From Stipa capillata (lineage: Eukaryota > Streptophyta > Magnoliopsida > Poales > Poaceae): a stretch of DNA of 64,000 bases. Within the stretch, counting starts at the first letter, position 1, and each line of letters begins with the position of its first letter. The translations under genes were made by a program, and so were the position numbers. The notes beneath the pieces were generated by a model. That model searched no databases. It had not been told where the DNA came from and was given only the letters and a program-made list of their open reading frames with translations. Shown here one piece after another: positions 33,909-44,152 of this stretch. The stretch spans positions 868,001 to 932,000 of the forward strand of contig JAGXJF010003998.1 of the NCBI GenBank assembly GCA_019208055.1, read 5' to 3'.

Positions 33909-35316
33909 ACAGATACGTGGAATAGTTGATTAAGTCCCTGTAAGTCTCTGCAGTATGTGTGGGGAACAAAATATTTTCTGTTACCAGCATCTAACACATT
34001 GACATATGCCAATGGATTTCAGGGTCTGCTTCAAAATGCACAGGGGTGGCCTCTCTTTTGGAAAAGTAGGAAATTTCAAGAATTTATTTGTACAATTAGA
34101 TGTACATAAGGATTGAGGACGCCTTGGATAGTTTTTTCAGTTTCCAATAAGTTGAAGTGTTCCAATAACTGCCAAGCAATGGACTAAATTTTAAATCATC
34201 TTAGCGCTTTAGTTTAGTTTTAGGTAAAAGTACATGTTGGCATCAAAGTACACAAGTAATTGTCTACTTCTTACATACTCCGTGTTTACCAAATAGATAA
34301 ATAACACAATATAATTGCAAATAGAATATCTTATGCTATCGACACTTACCCAGCGTTCTTTTTCTATCAGTTGTACTTCAAGTCGATGGAATAAAGAGTT
34401 GATGAGTTCCTTTGTTGACATCGATTTACAATTGAGTTGACTTTATTGCCTTTGGGTAGTAATTCCTTCTACATGATAGCATATACTTGAACAGGACGTA
34501 AGTACAACTTTATGAAATAATTCTTTTGACATAAACGTCTAATCTAAACATTATTTATACTTCAAATTATAAGTCATATCTGCAGACATAAATTGCATAA
34601 GTGCTTAAGACCATCTGCGTGGTGTCGATGGCGCGTGGCTGTGCTGCAGGTGGGAGGGCAGGCAGTCGTGGACCATCAGGGGGCGTGTGGCGCGATCAAA
34701 TCTAGACGGGACAACAATGCAGCAAGAGGTATGGTGCGCGGGCGGTGGAGGCGACAGCGAGTGCTTGGGTGATAGGGGGAAGAGAAGGGGGGAAGAGTGA
34801 GGGAGACGGAGCAAGAGATTTTTCTGGATGAGGATGGGAGAGTGCTTTGACATATCATAACAATTAATGATGCCGAGTCTTCGGAGTAAGCCACTTTTGT
34901 TCAAAAATATATATGTAGCATCATACAAGTTATTTATGTCATTGTATTTAACGCAACTGCTTGTTTAATAGGAAGGAATGGGTGCTAAGCTCTAAACCTT
35001 ACCTAATTAGGTTAAGTCTCAAAAAATTATAGGACATTGAAAATTGGCCAATCTATGAACGGCGATTATTTCAACACGGTCGAACGAATACTTGCAATTC
35101 TCTAAAGCTGTCATTTTCCCTGTGGATATTTATGTATTTGGTTTTACATTTTCTTAAGCGTCTCAAGAAATAGATGCTTTAAAAAAGATGATTAATTGTG
35201 AGTTATTTTTTAATAGCTATTTTTGACTTATTTCAAATAAATATTAAGTTATAATATTAAGTAATATTATCATACTATATTTTGTACTCATGTAAATTCT
35301 ATATGTATTGGTTAAG
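33909..35316. other. 3' part of the Helitron-like element
   Basis: No recognised coding region. 34605-34830 is GC-rich with purine-rich text and may be another captured piece. 35030-35316 is AT-rich and leads into the terminal hairpin. Confidence 0.45.
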
Positions 35317-35344
35317 ACGTGCGTTGCACGTGCACGCTTACTAG
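35317..35344 (+). other. Helitron-type 3' terminus: hairpin plus CTAG
   Basis: Palindrome ACGTGC-GTT-GCACGT, nine bases, then CTAG, followed by T at 35345. In Helitrons this hairpin is thought to signal the end of rolling-circle transfer. Confidence 0.82.
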
Positions 35345-35355
35345 TTGTTAAAGGA

Positions 35356-36166
35356 ATCAAGTTTGAGCGAAACCAGAGAGTTAGGCCTATCGATGCATTA
35401 TTGGAAAATTAAATGGACCCAAATAAAGATAGCAACAAAACGTATCCGATCAAAAACTATCCAATAGGATCCTAACCATAAATTTGGATTCGTTTTCACC
35501 CCTACCTAGCATCTATATCAGACTGAGAAATGATGTAAATAAGTAAATCAATATATAAATCATGCTCCTCAGCAAAACTTGAAACCATACGGGTGGCTTT
35601 AATAGCACAGATAAATATAAATTTCATAGGTGAAGTGGAGCCACACATACAACATTTTAAGAATAACTAGCATAAACTCTGTGCATTGCTACAGGTTAAA
35701 CAAAATACTACATGTTTAAAAAGAGTGTACTACCGTTTGTATCAGATCAAATCATTTATGCCTACTCTCATCAGAACCCTCTGTGCCATATCAAATAAGT
35801 GGTGTGGCCTAATGGTGAATGGACCGCGACCACTATCGATGGACATATTTTGAGTAGTAAAGATATCACGTTCCACTAGAACATAAATATGTCACAATGA
35901 ATAGGTCGAATATATATGAAAAGTAGAAAAAAATGGCAGCAACATTCATATCCCAATTTACAATTCATACTCCTCTGAAATGCATAAATTCCTATATGTA
36001 TGGCATGTATTTAATCAACCACATATATGCACTTGTCTGCAAAATGCACCTGTGTCTGCGTGACGTACGTACTCTCTGATCCTATCTAGCTTAATCCAAG
36101 AAATGCTGCAAGTACGAGTACGAACTCCGTGGAATCCTTGGGTTATACCAGCGTGGATGCACCGTG
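35356..36166. other. Intergenic stretch
   Basis: AT-rich, no recognised gene. The last part should hold the 3' untranslated region of the STIG1-like gene on the minus strand. Confidence 0.45.
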
Positions 36167-36649
36167 TCAAGCATAGCCGCACATGCCGTACGTGCACCGC
36201 AGCCCGGCCGGGCAGGCCCGCCGGCACGCGCCGCAGTTCTCCTTGTCGTACGCCACGGCGGTGCACCGCCCGCCGCAGCACAACTGGCCGAGCGGGCACC
36301 GCGCTCCGCACGCGCCGCAGTTGCTCCGGCTAGCGAGCACGTCGGTGCACGCGCGGCCGCAGCACTTGAGCCGCATGCCCGGCTCTGCGCCCCCGCCGGA
36401 GCACGTCCCGGGGTCGCCGGCGTGGCACGCGCCGCCCTTCTCCCCCCTGCTGACGACCGATGCGAGGAACCGGCCGCTTGTCATCAGCCTGGGTTTCGCG
36501 CCGGTGCGGGCGACGGCGGCACCTGGCGCCGCCGCAGCGGAGGCGGCCGTGCGCAAGCACGCTGCTGCCGACACGGCGATGACAACGACGAGAAGCAGGG
36601 AACTTGGCCATGGAGAAGGAGAGGTTGCTGGGCCGGCGCCGTGTGCCAT
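36167..36649 (-). CDS. STIG1-like secreted Cys-rich protein
   Basis: A single exon of 160 residues. The start at 36649 places a hydrophobic segment (SSLLLVVVIAVSAAACL) at about residues 16-32, a typical secretion signal. After a variable Ala-rich stretch and GRFLASV, the C-terminal half holds 16 cysteines with the spacing of the STIG1 family (Stigma1): KCCGRACTDV, NCGACGARCPLGQLCC and NCGACRRACPAGLRCTYGMC. The ending CGYA is close to the usual CSYA or CGYA. Tomato and tobacco STIG1 are secreted at the stigma and tomato STIG1 binds pollen receptor kinases. A role for this copy is not shown by sequence. Length and lack of introns fit the family. Confidence 0.93.
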   Translation of the reverse strand: MAHGAGPATSPSPWPSSLLLVVVIAVSAAACLRTAASAAAAPGAAVARTGAKPRLMTSGRFLASVVSRGEKGGACHAGDPGTCSGGGAEPGMRLKCCGRACTDVLASRSNCGACGARCPLGQLCCGGRCTAVAYDKENCGACRRACPAGLRCTYGMCGYA

Positions 36650-36743
36650 CCTACCTTTTCTTCTCCTCTCTTCTCTTTTCTTTTCCTACTCTAGTGTGCT
36701 GCGTTTAATTACTGTGAGTGACCTACTTGGCTTTAGCTAGCTA

Positions 36744-36752
36744 GCTATATAT
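36744..36752 (-). promoter_or_regulatory. Candidate TATA box of the STIG1-like gene
   Basis: The minus strand reads CATATATAGC here, about 95-100 bp upstream of the start codon. AGCTAGCTAGC repeats follow. Position only; the start of transcription is unknown. Confidence 0.4.
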
Positions 36753-36759
36753 GAAGGAG

Positions 36760-37198
36760 GCAAGCATTAAGTCTGGCTATAGCTATATATGTGTACACAA
36801 AACGTCGGCTCTACGTAGTCAAAATCAAAGCCCGCAAATGATGCACTCGATCTACATACGTGCATCGATCTACCGATCTAACACTGGTACTGTTTCCTTC
36901 GAGATGATACAGATGCATGACAGATTCGCGCGCGATCAGCGAGCTGCCTTCGGAGTGCAAGGTTACCTGGAGTAAATAGGAGACTTAAGAACTTAGGACC
37001 TAGCTAGCTAGCTACTAGCACCATGCACGGTGTACGTGTGATGAAAGGGATGTGATCGCTAGATGACACGTACTTCCCTGTACAAGTGCGAGAATCTACC
37101 TGGTATGACCTATCTAGCTGTAGTAGCCCTTCGTACTCTAGCTAATTTGATCGGAATTATCGGAATGAGGATGATAAAAGGACTTTACTTAGACTGTT
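36760..37198. other. Intergenic stretch
   Basis: No recognised gene. Presumably includes the upstream region of the STIG1-like gene. Confidence 0.4.
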
Positions 37199-38112
37199 TT
37201 ATGGAAGGAGAAAGTCCATTTATAGTTCCCAACTATTAGTCGAGTTTAGTTTTGGTCTCTGAACTCTAAAACAAGACAAGTTTGATCCTTAGCTTTTAAT
37301 ATTCGACAGATTTTGCCCCTAATCTAGATCAAAGCGATATGACCGATGACATGACAGTGTTTTTACATGGGTGATAGCCCATTAAGCACAAAAAACCAAA
37401 AATGAAAAAAGGGAAAAAATATAGAAAAGTCAAAAAAACCAAAAATTTGAAGAAAAATCTAAAAATTAAGAAAAACAAAAAAATTCTTTGAATAAAGCTT
37501 CAAAAAGTCCAAAAAGTTACAAAAAATAGGGAATTTTCAAAATGCAAGAATTCTAAAAATTTAGGGAAAACAGAATATCAGAAGTATTCTGGATAACCCA
37601 AGGAATTCAAGAAAACTCACATGTTATTTAGGAACATTCATAGAAAACCTATTTCTTTATGAATGTTCCAAAATTACCTAATTTTTTATGAATGTTCCAA
37701 AATTATTAGTGAGTTTTCTTGAATTTCTAGATTTTTCTAGAATATTTCTGATTTTTCCTTTTTCTACATTTTATTTTTATTATTTTTAAAATTTCCAATT
37801 TTTTAATGATTTTTGGATTATTTTTTTTATTTTTTTAAAATAAATTATCAGTGTTTTCTAAAGAAAATGATGTATATTTTCATTTTTCCTAATTTTTGTT
37901 TTATTTATTTCTTTTCTTTTCTTTTTTTGTTGATGGGCTATCACATATACAAAACCACCGCCATGTCAGTCAGACCTAGGTCAGGGATCAAATCTTTCTA
38001 ATATTAAAAGTCAAGAGTTAAACTTATCTGGTGTTGAAATTTAGGGGCTAATACTAAATTTAGCCGGTAGATGAGGGACAAAAGTTAATTATACGTTCCT
38101 TTATGAAATAGG
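37199..38112. mobile_element. Large foldback (MULE-like) MITE
   Basis: The two halves pair over most of about 900 bp. Left blocks such as GTGATAGCCCATTAAGCAC, CTTTTAATATTCGACAGATT and AATTCAAGAAAACTCAC have inverted partners on the right (TTGATGGGCTATCAC, AATCTTTCTAATATTAAAAG, GTGAGTTTTCTTGAATT). The centre is near 37655. Exact ends and target duplication are unclear. No ORF. Confidence 0.75.
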
Positions 38113-38918
38113 TTTACTGTATATATCAAAATTTCATAGGGAACGGAGCAATTCCTAGGAAATGTTGGGTTCCAAATGAGGCATAATCGCTGCTTCTTTT
38201 TTTCTTGGAACCGAAGAGGGCATCAATCTGTTCTTTTATAGTGAAAAAAAAGGGCATCACTTTGTTGATATAGTTAGAGGAGTGTAATCTTATTCTACAC
38301 TTAGCTTTGCTAGCCCGGAAGCATGGTACGTATCAGAGAAGAGGTGTAATTAGCTAGGGATAGATCGATCGCTTCAGCATAACTTCAGTGCCGGTATTAA
38401 TGCATGGTTGGGTCGCGACACGAGCATCGATCGCTTTAGCCGGCGGGAAATGCGAGTGTCCGACTCTAATATAAAGCGCACGCACGTGAGCACCATTGGT
38501 GCACTTCCATGCATGCTATACGTAGATAGTACGTAGGAGGACAAATGAAGCTAGCTGCATTAGTTCAAAAATAATATTAGTAATATAAAGCTAGCCAAAT
38601 GAAGCTACAATGGACTTCTGTTATGTAGGCTAGCCTGGACTGGATATATGGTAAAGTTAAGCAAAATTAAGGAGGCAATCGTGACAGTATCAGTCTGGTC
38701 AACGTGGTAGGTTTTCTAGCTAGTTTCATGCATGCCGCTAGACCATGTTTGGAATAGGATTCTCAACACGAATTCCGTACTTTTTCTCTACAAAATTCCT
38801 ATATTCAGAATAGGGTTTGTTTCGTGGGAGATTATGAGCAGAGTACTGATATATTGTGGATCCTCGTGCTTTAATTTGGAACAGAAGTACGGACGTATTA
38901 CTGTTATATCTTGGTAGA
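38113..38918. other. Intergenic stretch without recognisable gene
   Basis: Only short frames; nothing assigned. Confidence 0.45.
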
Positions 38919-39392
38919 AGTCTACTTTTCTCCTTAAAGCTATTGATTTGGCTCATTTAATTTCTTAAACTATTTAAATTACAAACACTTTACTTCTTAG
39001 CTGATTTTTAGAAGGATAAAATAGCATCTAGAAGTTTTAAAAAAGAAAATCACACACATAAACTGTGGGTGAAGTATAGACATATAAATTTTTGTTAAAA
39101 AATATGACAATGTGTGACCTTTGCAAAAAGAAAACAAATTTGTACCGTAACAAATTTCTATAGGTCACAAATAGTCATCTTTTTAATCAAAATTAATATG
39201 TATATACTTCACACCACAACCTATATTTATATATATATTTTTAACTTTTAGATGTAATTTTGTCTTTCTAGAAACCGGTCAGGAGTAAAGTGCTCACAAC
39301 TCATATAATTTAGGGGATTAAATAAGTCTAAAAATAATCTGAAAGAAAATAAGCCAAACCAATAGTCTAAGAGTGGAAAGTGGACTTTTTTA
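38919..39392. mobile_element. Second foldback MITE
   Basis: Left blocks (GTCTACTTTTCTCCTTAAAG, GATTTGGCTCATTTAATTTC, GTGAAGTATAGACATATAAA) have inverted partners on the right (AATATGTATATACTTCACAC, AAGCCAAACCAATAG, GTGGAAAGTGGACTTTTT). The centre is near 39147 around TTTGTACCGTAACAAA. No coding capacity. Confidence 0.75.
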
Positions 39393-41303
39393 TATTTTTT
39401 TCAAGAACAGTTAGGCGCAAATTAAATTGGCCTAAGCTCTGGATTTGTAGATTATTGTACAAAAGAAAGTTACTAAGCCTGACTACCCACAAACACGTGT
39501 ACCAAGAAATGGTGAAGATCCACAGCACACGCGCGCCGGCGTGGAGCCGCTAGTATGAGATCATGAGACCACAATTAATTACTTGCTTCCCCTTCTTTTA
39601 GTTATTCTGAATCCAAATGCCCTATGGAGCACTTCCACACCTTGTACTGCATGCCTCCATTAAATGCCGGAACCACCGAAATGGGCTCATAATAGCATGC
39701 ATGTCCGCAGGACCCACTCCATCCACCAAGAAACTCTGCCCCTGTAGCAGGAACAACCTGAATCTCGGCGGGAATAAGCTGAATAATGGTAGTTTTTACG
39801 GATTTTTCTTGCTATGTCAAAATTATTATTTTTCCTGACGTACTGATCGACACTATTTGATCCATGCTTCAAAAGTTGGATGCAACAAAATTGGCATACT
39901 ACTTTTAACAGGAGTGACAAGCTCCCATCAATTCACTTGAGCATGTCTTGTCTCTAGCAGTTTCGAAACAGAAACTGTAATTGGTAAATTCTACTGATAG
40001 TGATTAACCTCATCTTTCTTTTTCTTCCAAGTAACGATGAAATGTGAGCGAGGAGTATGTATATATGAACATGTGTGTTCTAACTTTCAAGCTAGGACAC
40101 CAACAATCATCAAAGAAACTCTAACCTCTGAAAATTTCAGCCATAGAGCGAGATTCCTGCCTACTGGCTGGTTCTCCAACCTCTTTCTCCGGCAGATGCA
40201 CGAGAGGTCACATGGAATTTCAGTCCTCAGGGCCAATCTCTACATTGCGCAAGTACAGCTATTGGTCTCTCGGTCCATTCTTCTATTATTGCCTCCTCAA
40301 CTGTAACTCCAACTGGAGTTAACTACTGACAGCTTAATCTACATGCTTCCAGAAAGTTGTAATGATTCAGAGATTTCCATCTAAAGATCAGGAACTGCGT
40401 AAATGACATGCATGCTATATTCCGGCTAGTTGTTTCTGCCTCTCTTTCTTTTGCATATGTGTGATTAATGTAGATGGGATTCTGAACAGGAAGACATCAG
40501 ATTCATCGATCATTTCCATATCCTGAGCAAAACGCTGAAGATAAGGACTAATGGCATGGAGCAAGGCAACTCAAGTTGCAACAAAGAAAATGTGTGGCGA
40601 CATCATGTATGGGATTAAGGACAGCATGATAACATATGAGGTGTGATATTGGTGAATGACTGCTGCAGCATTGCACCTTCATTGTAGCATGGTTTTCATT
40701 CAGTGCATCTTTTCATTTTTTGAGAGAGAGAGAGAGAGAGTAGAGCCTTCTGTTGTAGTTTACACAGAATAGCACAAGGATAACAGGAGAAGCGCACTAA
40801 CGCTAGATAGATACAAGCAGAAGGAACAGAAAAGCAGAGAACTTTGCAGCATCATTCTGTACTAGTATATAAGCAGAAATTGTTTGAATGTAAAACAAAT
40901 CAGTTCCAAATAAGTCACGAGAAGTAACTGCGCAGGAAGTAGACTAGGCGCAAGAGCAGACTGGATCCTCCACATTCCAATTGGACCACACAATAACTTC
41001 AGTAATCCAAACAACTTCGGAGTAAAGTAGATTTGGATCATCCAGCTTCCACATTCCAATAGGACCAAAGCAGCATACCACACCCGTGTTTCCACTAAAT
41101 TTTACAAATTCAATTCTAGAGTCAGAGCATGAAGTCCACCTCGATGCATAGTTAAGTGCACTGAGTAGGTGGCAAGCGCCGATCTCAATTAAATCTGCAA
41201 GACTGCAGGAAAGAACTCCATTCCGTGTGGAAAGAAACCTGTTCAAAATACAGGAAAGCTATTAATGTGACGGCCTTGCTCCAAGCTCCAGTGTTCCCTA
41301 CCA
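39393..41303. other. Intergenic stretch with a GA microsatellite
   Basis: (GA)n at about 40721-40740. A minus-strand 100-codon frame at 40944-41246 contains two copies of a SNWNVED/PIGMW-like segment from a short duplicated sequence (CCACATTCCAA at 40971 and 41048). It matches no family I know. Confidence 0.4.
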
Positions 41304-41311
41304 TCTCAATA

Positions 41312-42455
41312 GAGTTCTTTTATAGTACATTCAATCAATATAGACCGTCTATTTCTTAAGATCTAATGGTAGATATAGATCTATACTGCAGCCTCTTATG
41401 AGCAGTATAAATCATCTAATTTAGATAGTATATAGATTAAGGGGTATAATTGTAACCACTCAAACAAATCCCGCGTGGCAATTTTGTAGTACGGGACCGG
41501 ATCCATTCCCAAATGTGCGTGTAACATTACATTTCAGACGGAGCCGGTTGCGAGCGGCGCAGCAACAGAGGTGGGCGAGGGCGGCGCGGCGGTGGAGCGG
41601 GCGAGGCAGCGCGCCGGTGGACACGGGCGAGGGCGGCGGATGCGGGCGAGGGCGGCGCGGCGGTGGACACGGGCGAGGCAGCGCGGCGGACGCGGGCGAG
41701 GGCGGCGTAGCGGTGGACGCGGGCGAGACAGCGTGGCAGTGGACGCGGGCAAGGGGCAGCGGATGTGGGCGACGCGGCGGTTGACGCGAGCGAGGCAGCG
41801 CGGCAGACGCGGGTGAGGGCGGCGCGGCGGTGGACGCGAGCAAGGGCGGCGCGGAGGTGGACGCGGGCGAGGGCGGCTCCCCCACCGCCGGCTCCCGGCG
41901 ACCGCCGCTCGCCTACGGTGCATAGTTCTCCTCCTTGCTGCATGTTTGGAGAAGAAGCCCAACTATCTCCAGCTGCAAAAACACGACATACATGAAAAGG
42001 CATTAGCTATGTACAAAGTACAAGCCAACCATTGCACGGAATATTGATGACGACGATTGAGAAGATGGCAGTAACCTTCATGTTGGGGAGAGGGAAGGTG
42101 CTATACCTTCTTGCAGGTCAACTGGGAGGCGAGGTAGCAAATGCAGCCCGCGGGCGGCAGGGTGACCGAACGGGGAGCGGTGTGGGTGGCCGGATGGGAG
42201 CGCGGTGCCCTGGCGACGCCGCGCTGACGGGGCGCGGCGGCAGGGTGGCAGACGGGGCCTCGACTGCGGGGTGGCAAACAGGGGCGCGGCGGGGCGAACG
42301 GGTGCGACGGCTTAATCAGAGAGAGAAAGCCGGACCAAATTGTCCTTAATAAAGAAAGTTAATGATAAATGCCTATATTACCCTGTTAATCTAACGGCTG
42401 ACGTGCATCTATACTGCTCCTCTAAACAGCAGTAAGATGTACCGTAAAAGATCAC
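41312..42455. mobile_element. hAT-like non-autonomous element, 1.1 kb, GC-rich filler
   Basis: TCTCAATA flanks both ends exactly (41304-41311 and 42456-42463), an 8-bp duplication. The inverted ends GAGTTCTTTTATAGTACAT and GTGATCTTTTACGGTACAT (right end inverted) match at 15 of 19 positions, and related text (TCTATACTGC) continues inside both ends. The interior is a GC-rich minisatellite plus unassigned GC-rich text, with no transposase. Confidence 0.82.
41560..41885. repeat. GC-rich minisatellite, about 24-bp unit
   Basis: The unit GGCGGTGGACGCGGGCGAG and variants repeat about twelve times. Long open frames on both strands (Ala/Arg/Pro-rich) are consequences of the repeat. Confidence 0.85.
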
Positions 42456-42681
42456 TCTCAATATGAGGGAGCTAACCAAAAAATTCAGATAAAGAATTGG
42501 GTTAAATACTCACAGTGAAAGCTTGATGCTAACTGAGAAAGACCAAGCAGATCAGCGTCATGCCGAGCTAGCTGGACGAATCGAAACCATTAATTGATAG
42601 CCAACTACTAACAGTGCGATGAACATGTATAGATCCATGTATGCAATAGCATCAACGCAACTGTAGAGCGCCATTCCCATG

Positions 42682-42689
42682 TATATATA
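42682..42689 (+). promoter_or_regulatory. TATA box of the PDF1-like gene
   Basis: TATATATA lies 90 bp upstream of the ATG at 42779, placing a start site near 42715. I find no exact L1 box (TAAATGYA) between 42456 and 42778. The nearest is TAAATGCC at about 42367, inside the hAT-like element. Confidence 0.6.
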
Positions 42690-42778
42690 TGCGCCCAGAG
42701 GCCCTTTAGTTCATCAACTCAAGCATCAAATCAGTTCCCTATTCTGTCTTCTCTGCAGATACTGAAGCTGAGAGCAAG

Positions 42779-43948
42779 ATGAGTGGCAAGGTTCTTCTGA
42801 TCAGTGTTGTCTTGGTGGGGCTCGTTGCACTGAGCTCATGCAGGAGCCTGGCAGAGTTGTCTGAACAGAAGACCTACTCTTCTGATCCCCATTGTATATT
42901 TCTAACCCCATCCCTTCTGTGTAGCACAGTATTTACTTTGCACAGTAGTACTGCACTGCATATATTATGGTGATTGGTGAATGTGGAGATCACCGACAGC
43001 ATCTACCTAGCTAATGCAAATATGATAATTCACATCTTTTTGGCGAGAAAAAAAAAGAATTCATGTTGAACATAAACAGTGTGCTAATGTGCTTTCTAAA
43101 CAATTAGAATTTCGAAATATGCAAAGCAACTTCATCCATCTGCTGACAACTTGTAAGCATGCTGTCTACTTTCCTATATTATTTTTCTGCTAACTTCCAG
43201 TGTGTGGTCTAAGGTAGCATCACATTTCTGTGACCATCAATCCACATGCAGGCCATATCAGAAAATTGCAAATTTGCAATAGCTGCAATAGCACTTCTTT
43301 CGAGATATTTCACAGCAATATATGATGGTTACAATAATGTATATCTTACCAGATGGGGGATCCCCAACTCCGACGTCCGGGTCAGAAGGTGGCTACAAAC
43401 CAACACCGACACCGACACCAAGTTATGGCACTACACCAACACCATCTTATGGCACTACACCAAACACCCCAAGTACACCTTCCCATGATGTTCCTGAAAT
43501 TCCAAAGAAGCACGAATTCGTTGGATCCTGCGAGTAAGAGCCAGTATGAATACATATCGTAAGTATCGAACATCACAAAGCAATGATTCTAAAATGTTTG
43601 TCCTTTCACCTAAAATGCAGCTACTGGAAGAGCCACCCAGATGCTATAGTTGCAGCTATTGGATCCCTTGGCAACATTGGCAAGACATTCGGTGCTGCAT
43701 GCAGTATGATCGTTGGCAAGAAGCTGGAAAATATGCATGATGCACTGTCAAACACTAGAACTGATGGTATTGGTGCCCTGATACGAGAGGGAGCAGCTGC
43801 ATACCTCAACTCCATTGTGAACAAGAAATTTCCTTTTACCACCCAGCAGGTGAAGGATTGCATCGTCGTGGCCGTGACCTCTGATGGTGCTGCTTCTGCC
43901 CAGGCTGGGGTCTTCAAGAAGGCAAATGAATGCCACTACAAGTTTTAG
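42779..43948 (+). CDS. PROTODERMAL FACTOR 1-like secreted Pro-rich protein, three exons
   Basis: Exons 42779-42893, 43353-43533 and 43621-43948 join in phase to give 207 residues. Exon 1 encodes a signal peptide (VLLISVVLVGLVALSSC). Exon 2 is Pro/Thr-rich with repeats (YKPTPTPTPSYGTTPTP, SYGTTPNTPSTPSHD) and ends in FVGSCD. Exon 3 starts YWKSHPDAIVAAIGSLGNIG and carries ALSNTRTDGIGALIREGAAA and FPFTTQQVKDC, the conserved C-terminal domain of PDF1-type proteins. In Arabidopsis PDF1 is a cell-wall protein of the epidermal (L1) layer; an extracellular role here is inferred. The domain also has C-terminal Cys residues (DCIVVAV, ANECHYKF). Confidence 0.88.
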
Positions 43949-44080
43949 TCCTGGATGTCTCTTGGTTAAATTGCTTGCTCCTACATATTTTTCTTGATTG
44001 ATGCTATCTTGTGGCTTGATATATTTCTCACATTCTCTTGGTTTCTCATGTAATATCACTATCTAAGATATGCTAAATGT

Positions 44081-44086
44081 AATAAA
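44081..44086 (+). terminator. Candidate polyadenylation signal of the PDF1-like gene
   Basis: AATAAA about 133 bp after the stop codon, following a T-rich 3' region. Confidence 0.5.
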
Positions 44087-44152
44087 TCCATCAATTTTCT
44101 GTTGCTTGCATTGGAACATGTTGTTACAATGATTATTAACACGCATAAAAAT

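Larger units (their letters stand above)
27733..35344 (+). mobile_element. Helitron-like chimeric element carrying fragments of three host genes
   Basis: The right end is a 6-bp palindrome stem ACGTGC/GCACGT with loop GTT (35317-35331). Nine bases then lead to CTAG (35341-35344), followed by T: the 3' hairpin-CTRR-T structure of Helitrons. The left end starts CTATTAAAAGGCCCAG, similar to the inner part of grass Helitron 5' ends, but the canonical TC start is not seen. TTGTTAAAGGA occurs exactly at both borders (27722-27732 and 35345-35355). Inside, kinase, SYP61-like and KDO-transferase-like exons lie on the same strand as the element, as is usual for Helitron captures. No Rep/helicase gene is present. 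Confidence 0.65.

Noticed and set aside
36164..36740. Plus-strand ORFs of 176 and 185 codons
   Set aside because: They are antisense to the STIG1-like gene with its conserved Cys pattern.
40944..41246. 100-codon minus-strand ORF as a gene
   Set aside because: No family recognised. It contains a short internal duplication, lacks splice or signal context, and sits in a repeat-rich stretch.
41460..42003. Several 80-160 codon ORFs in the GC-rich block
   Set aside because: They follow the 24-bp minisatellite on both strands and show no family.
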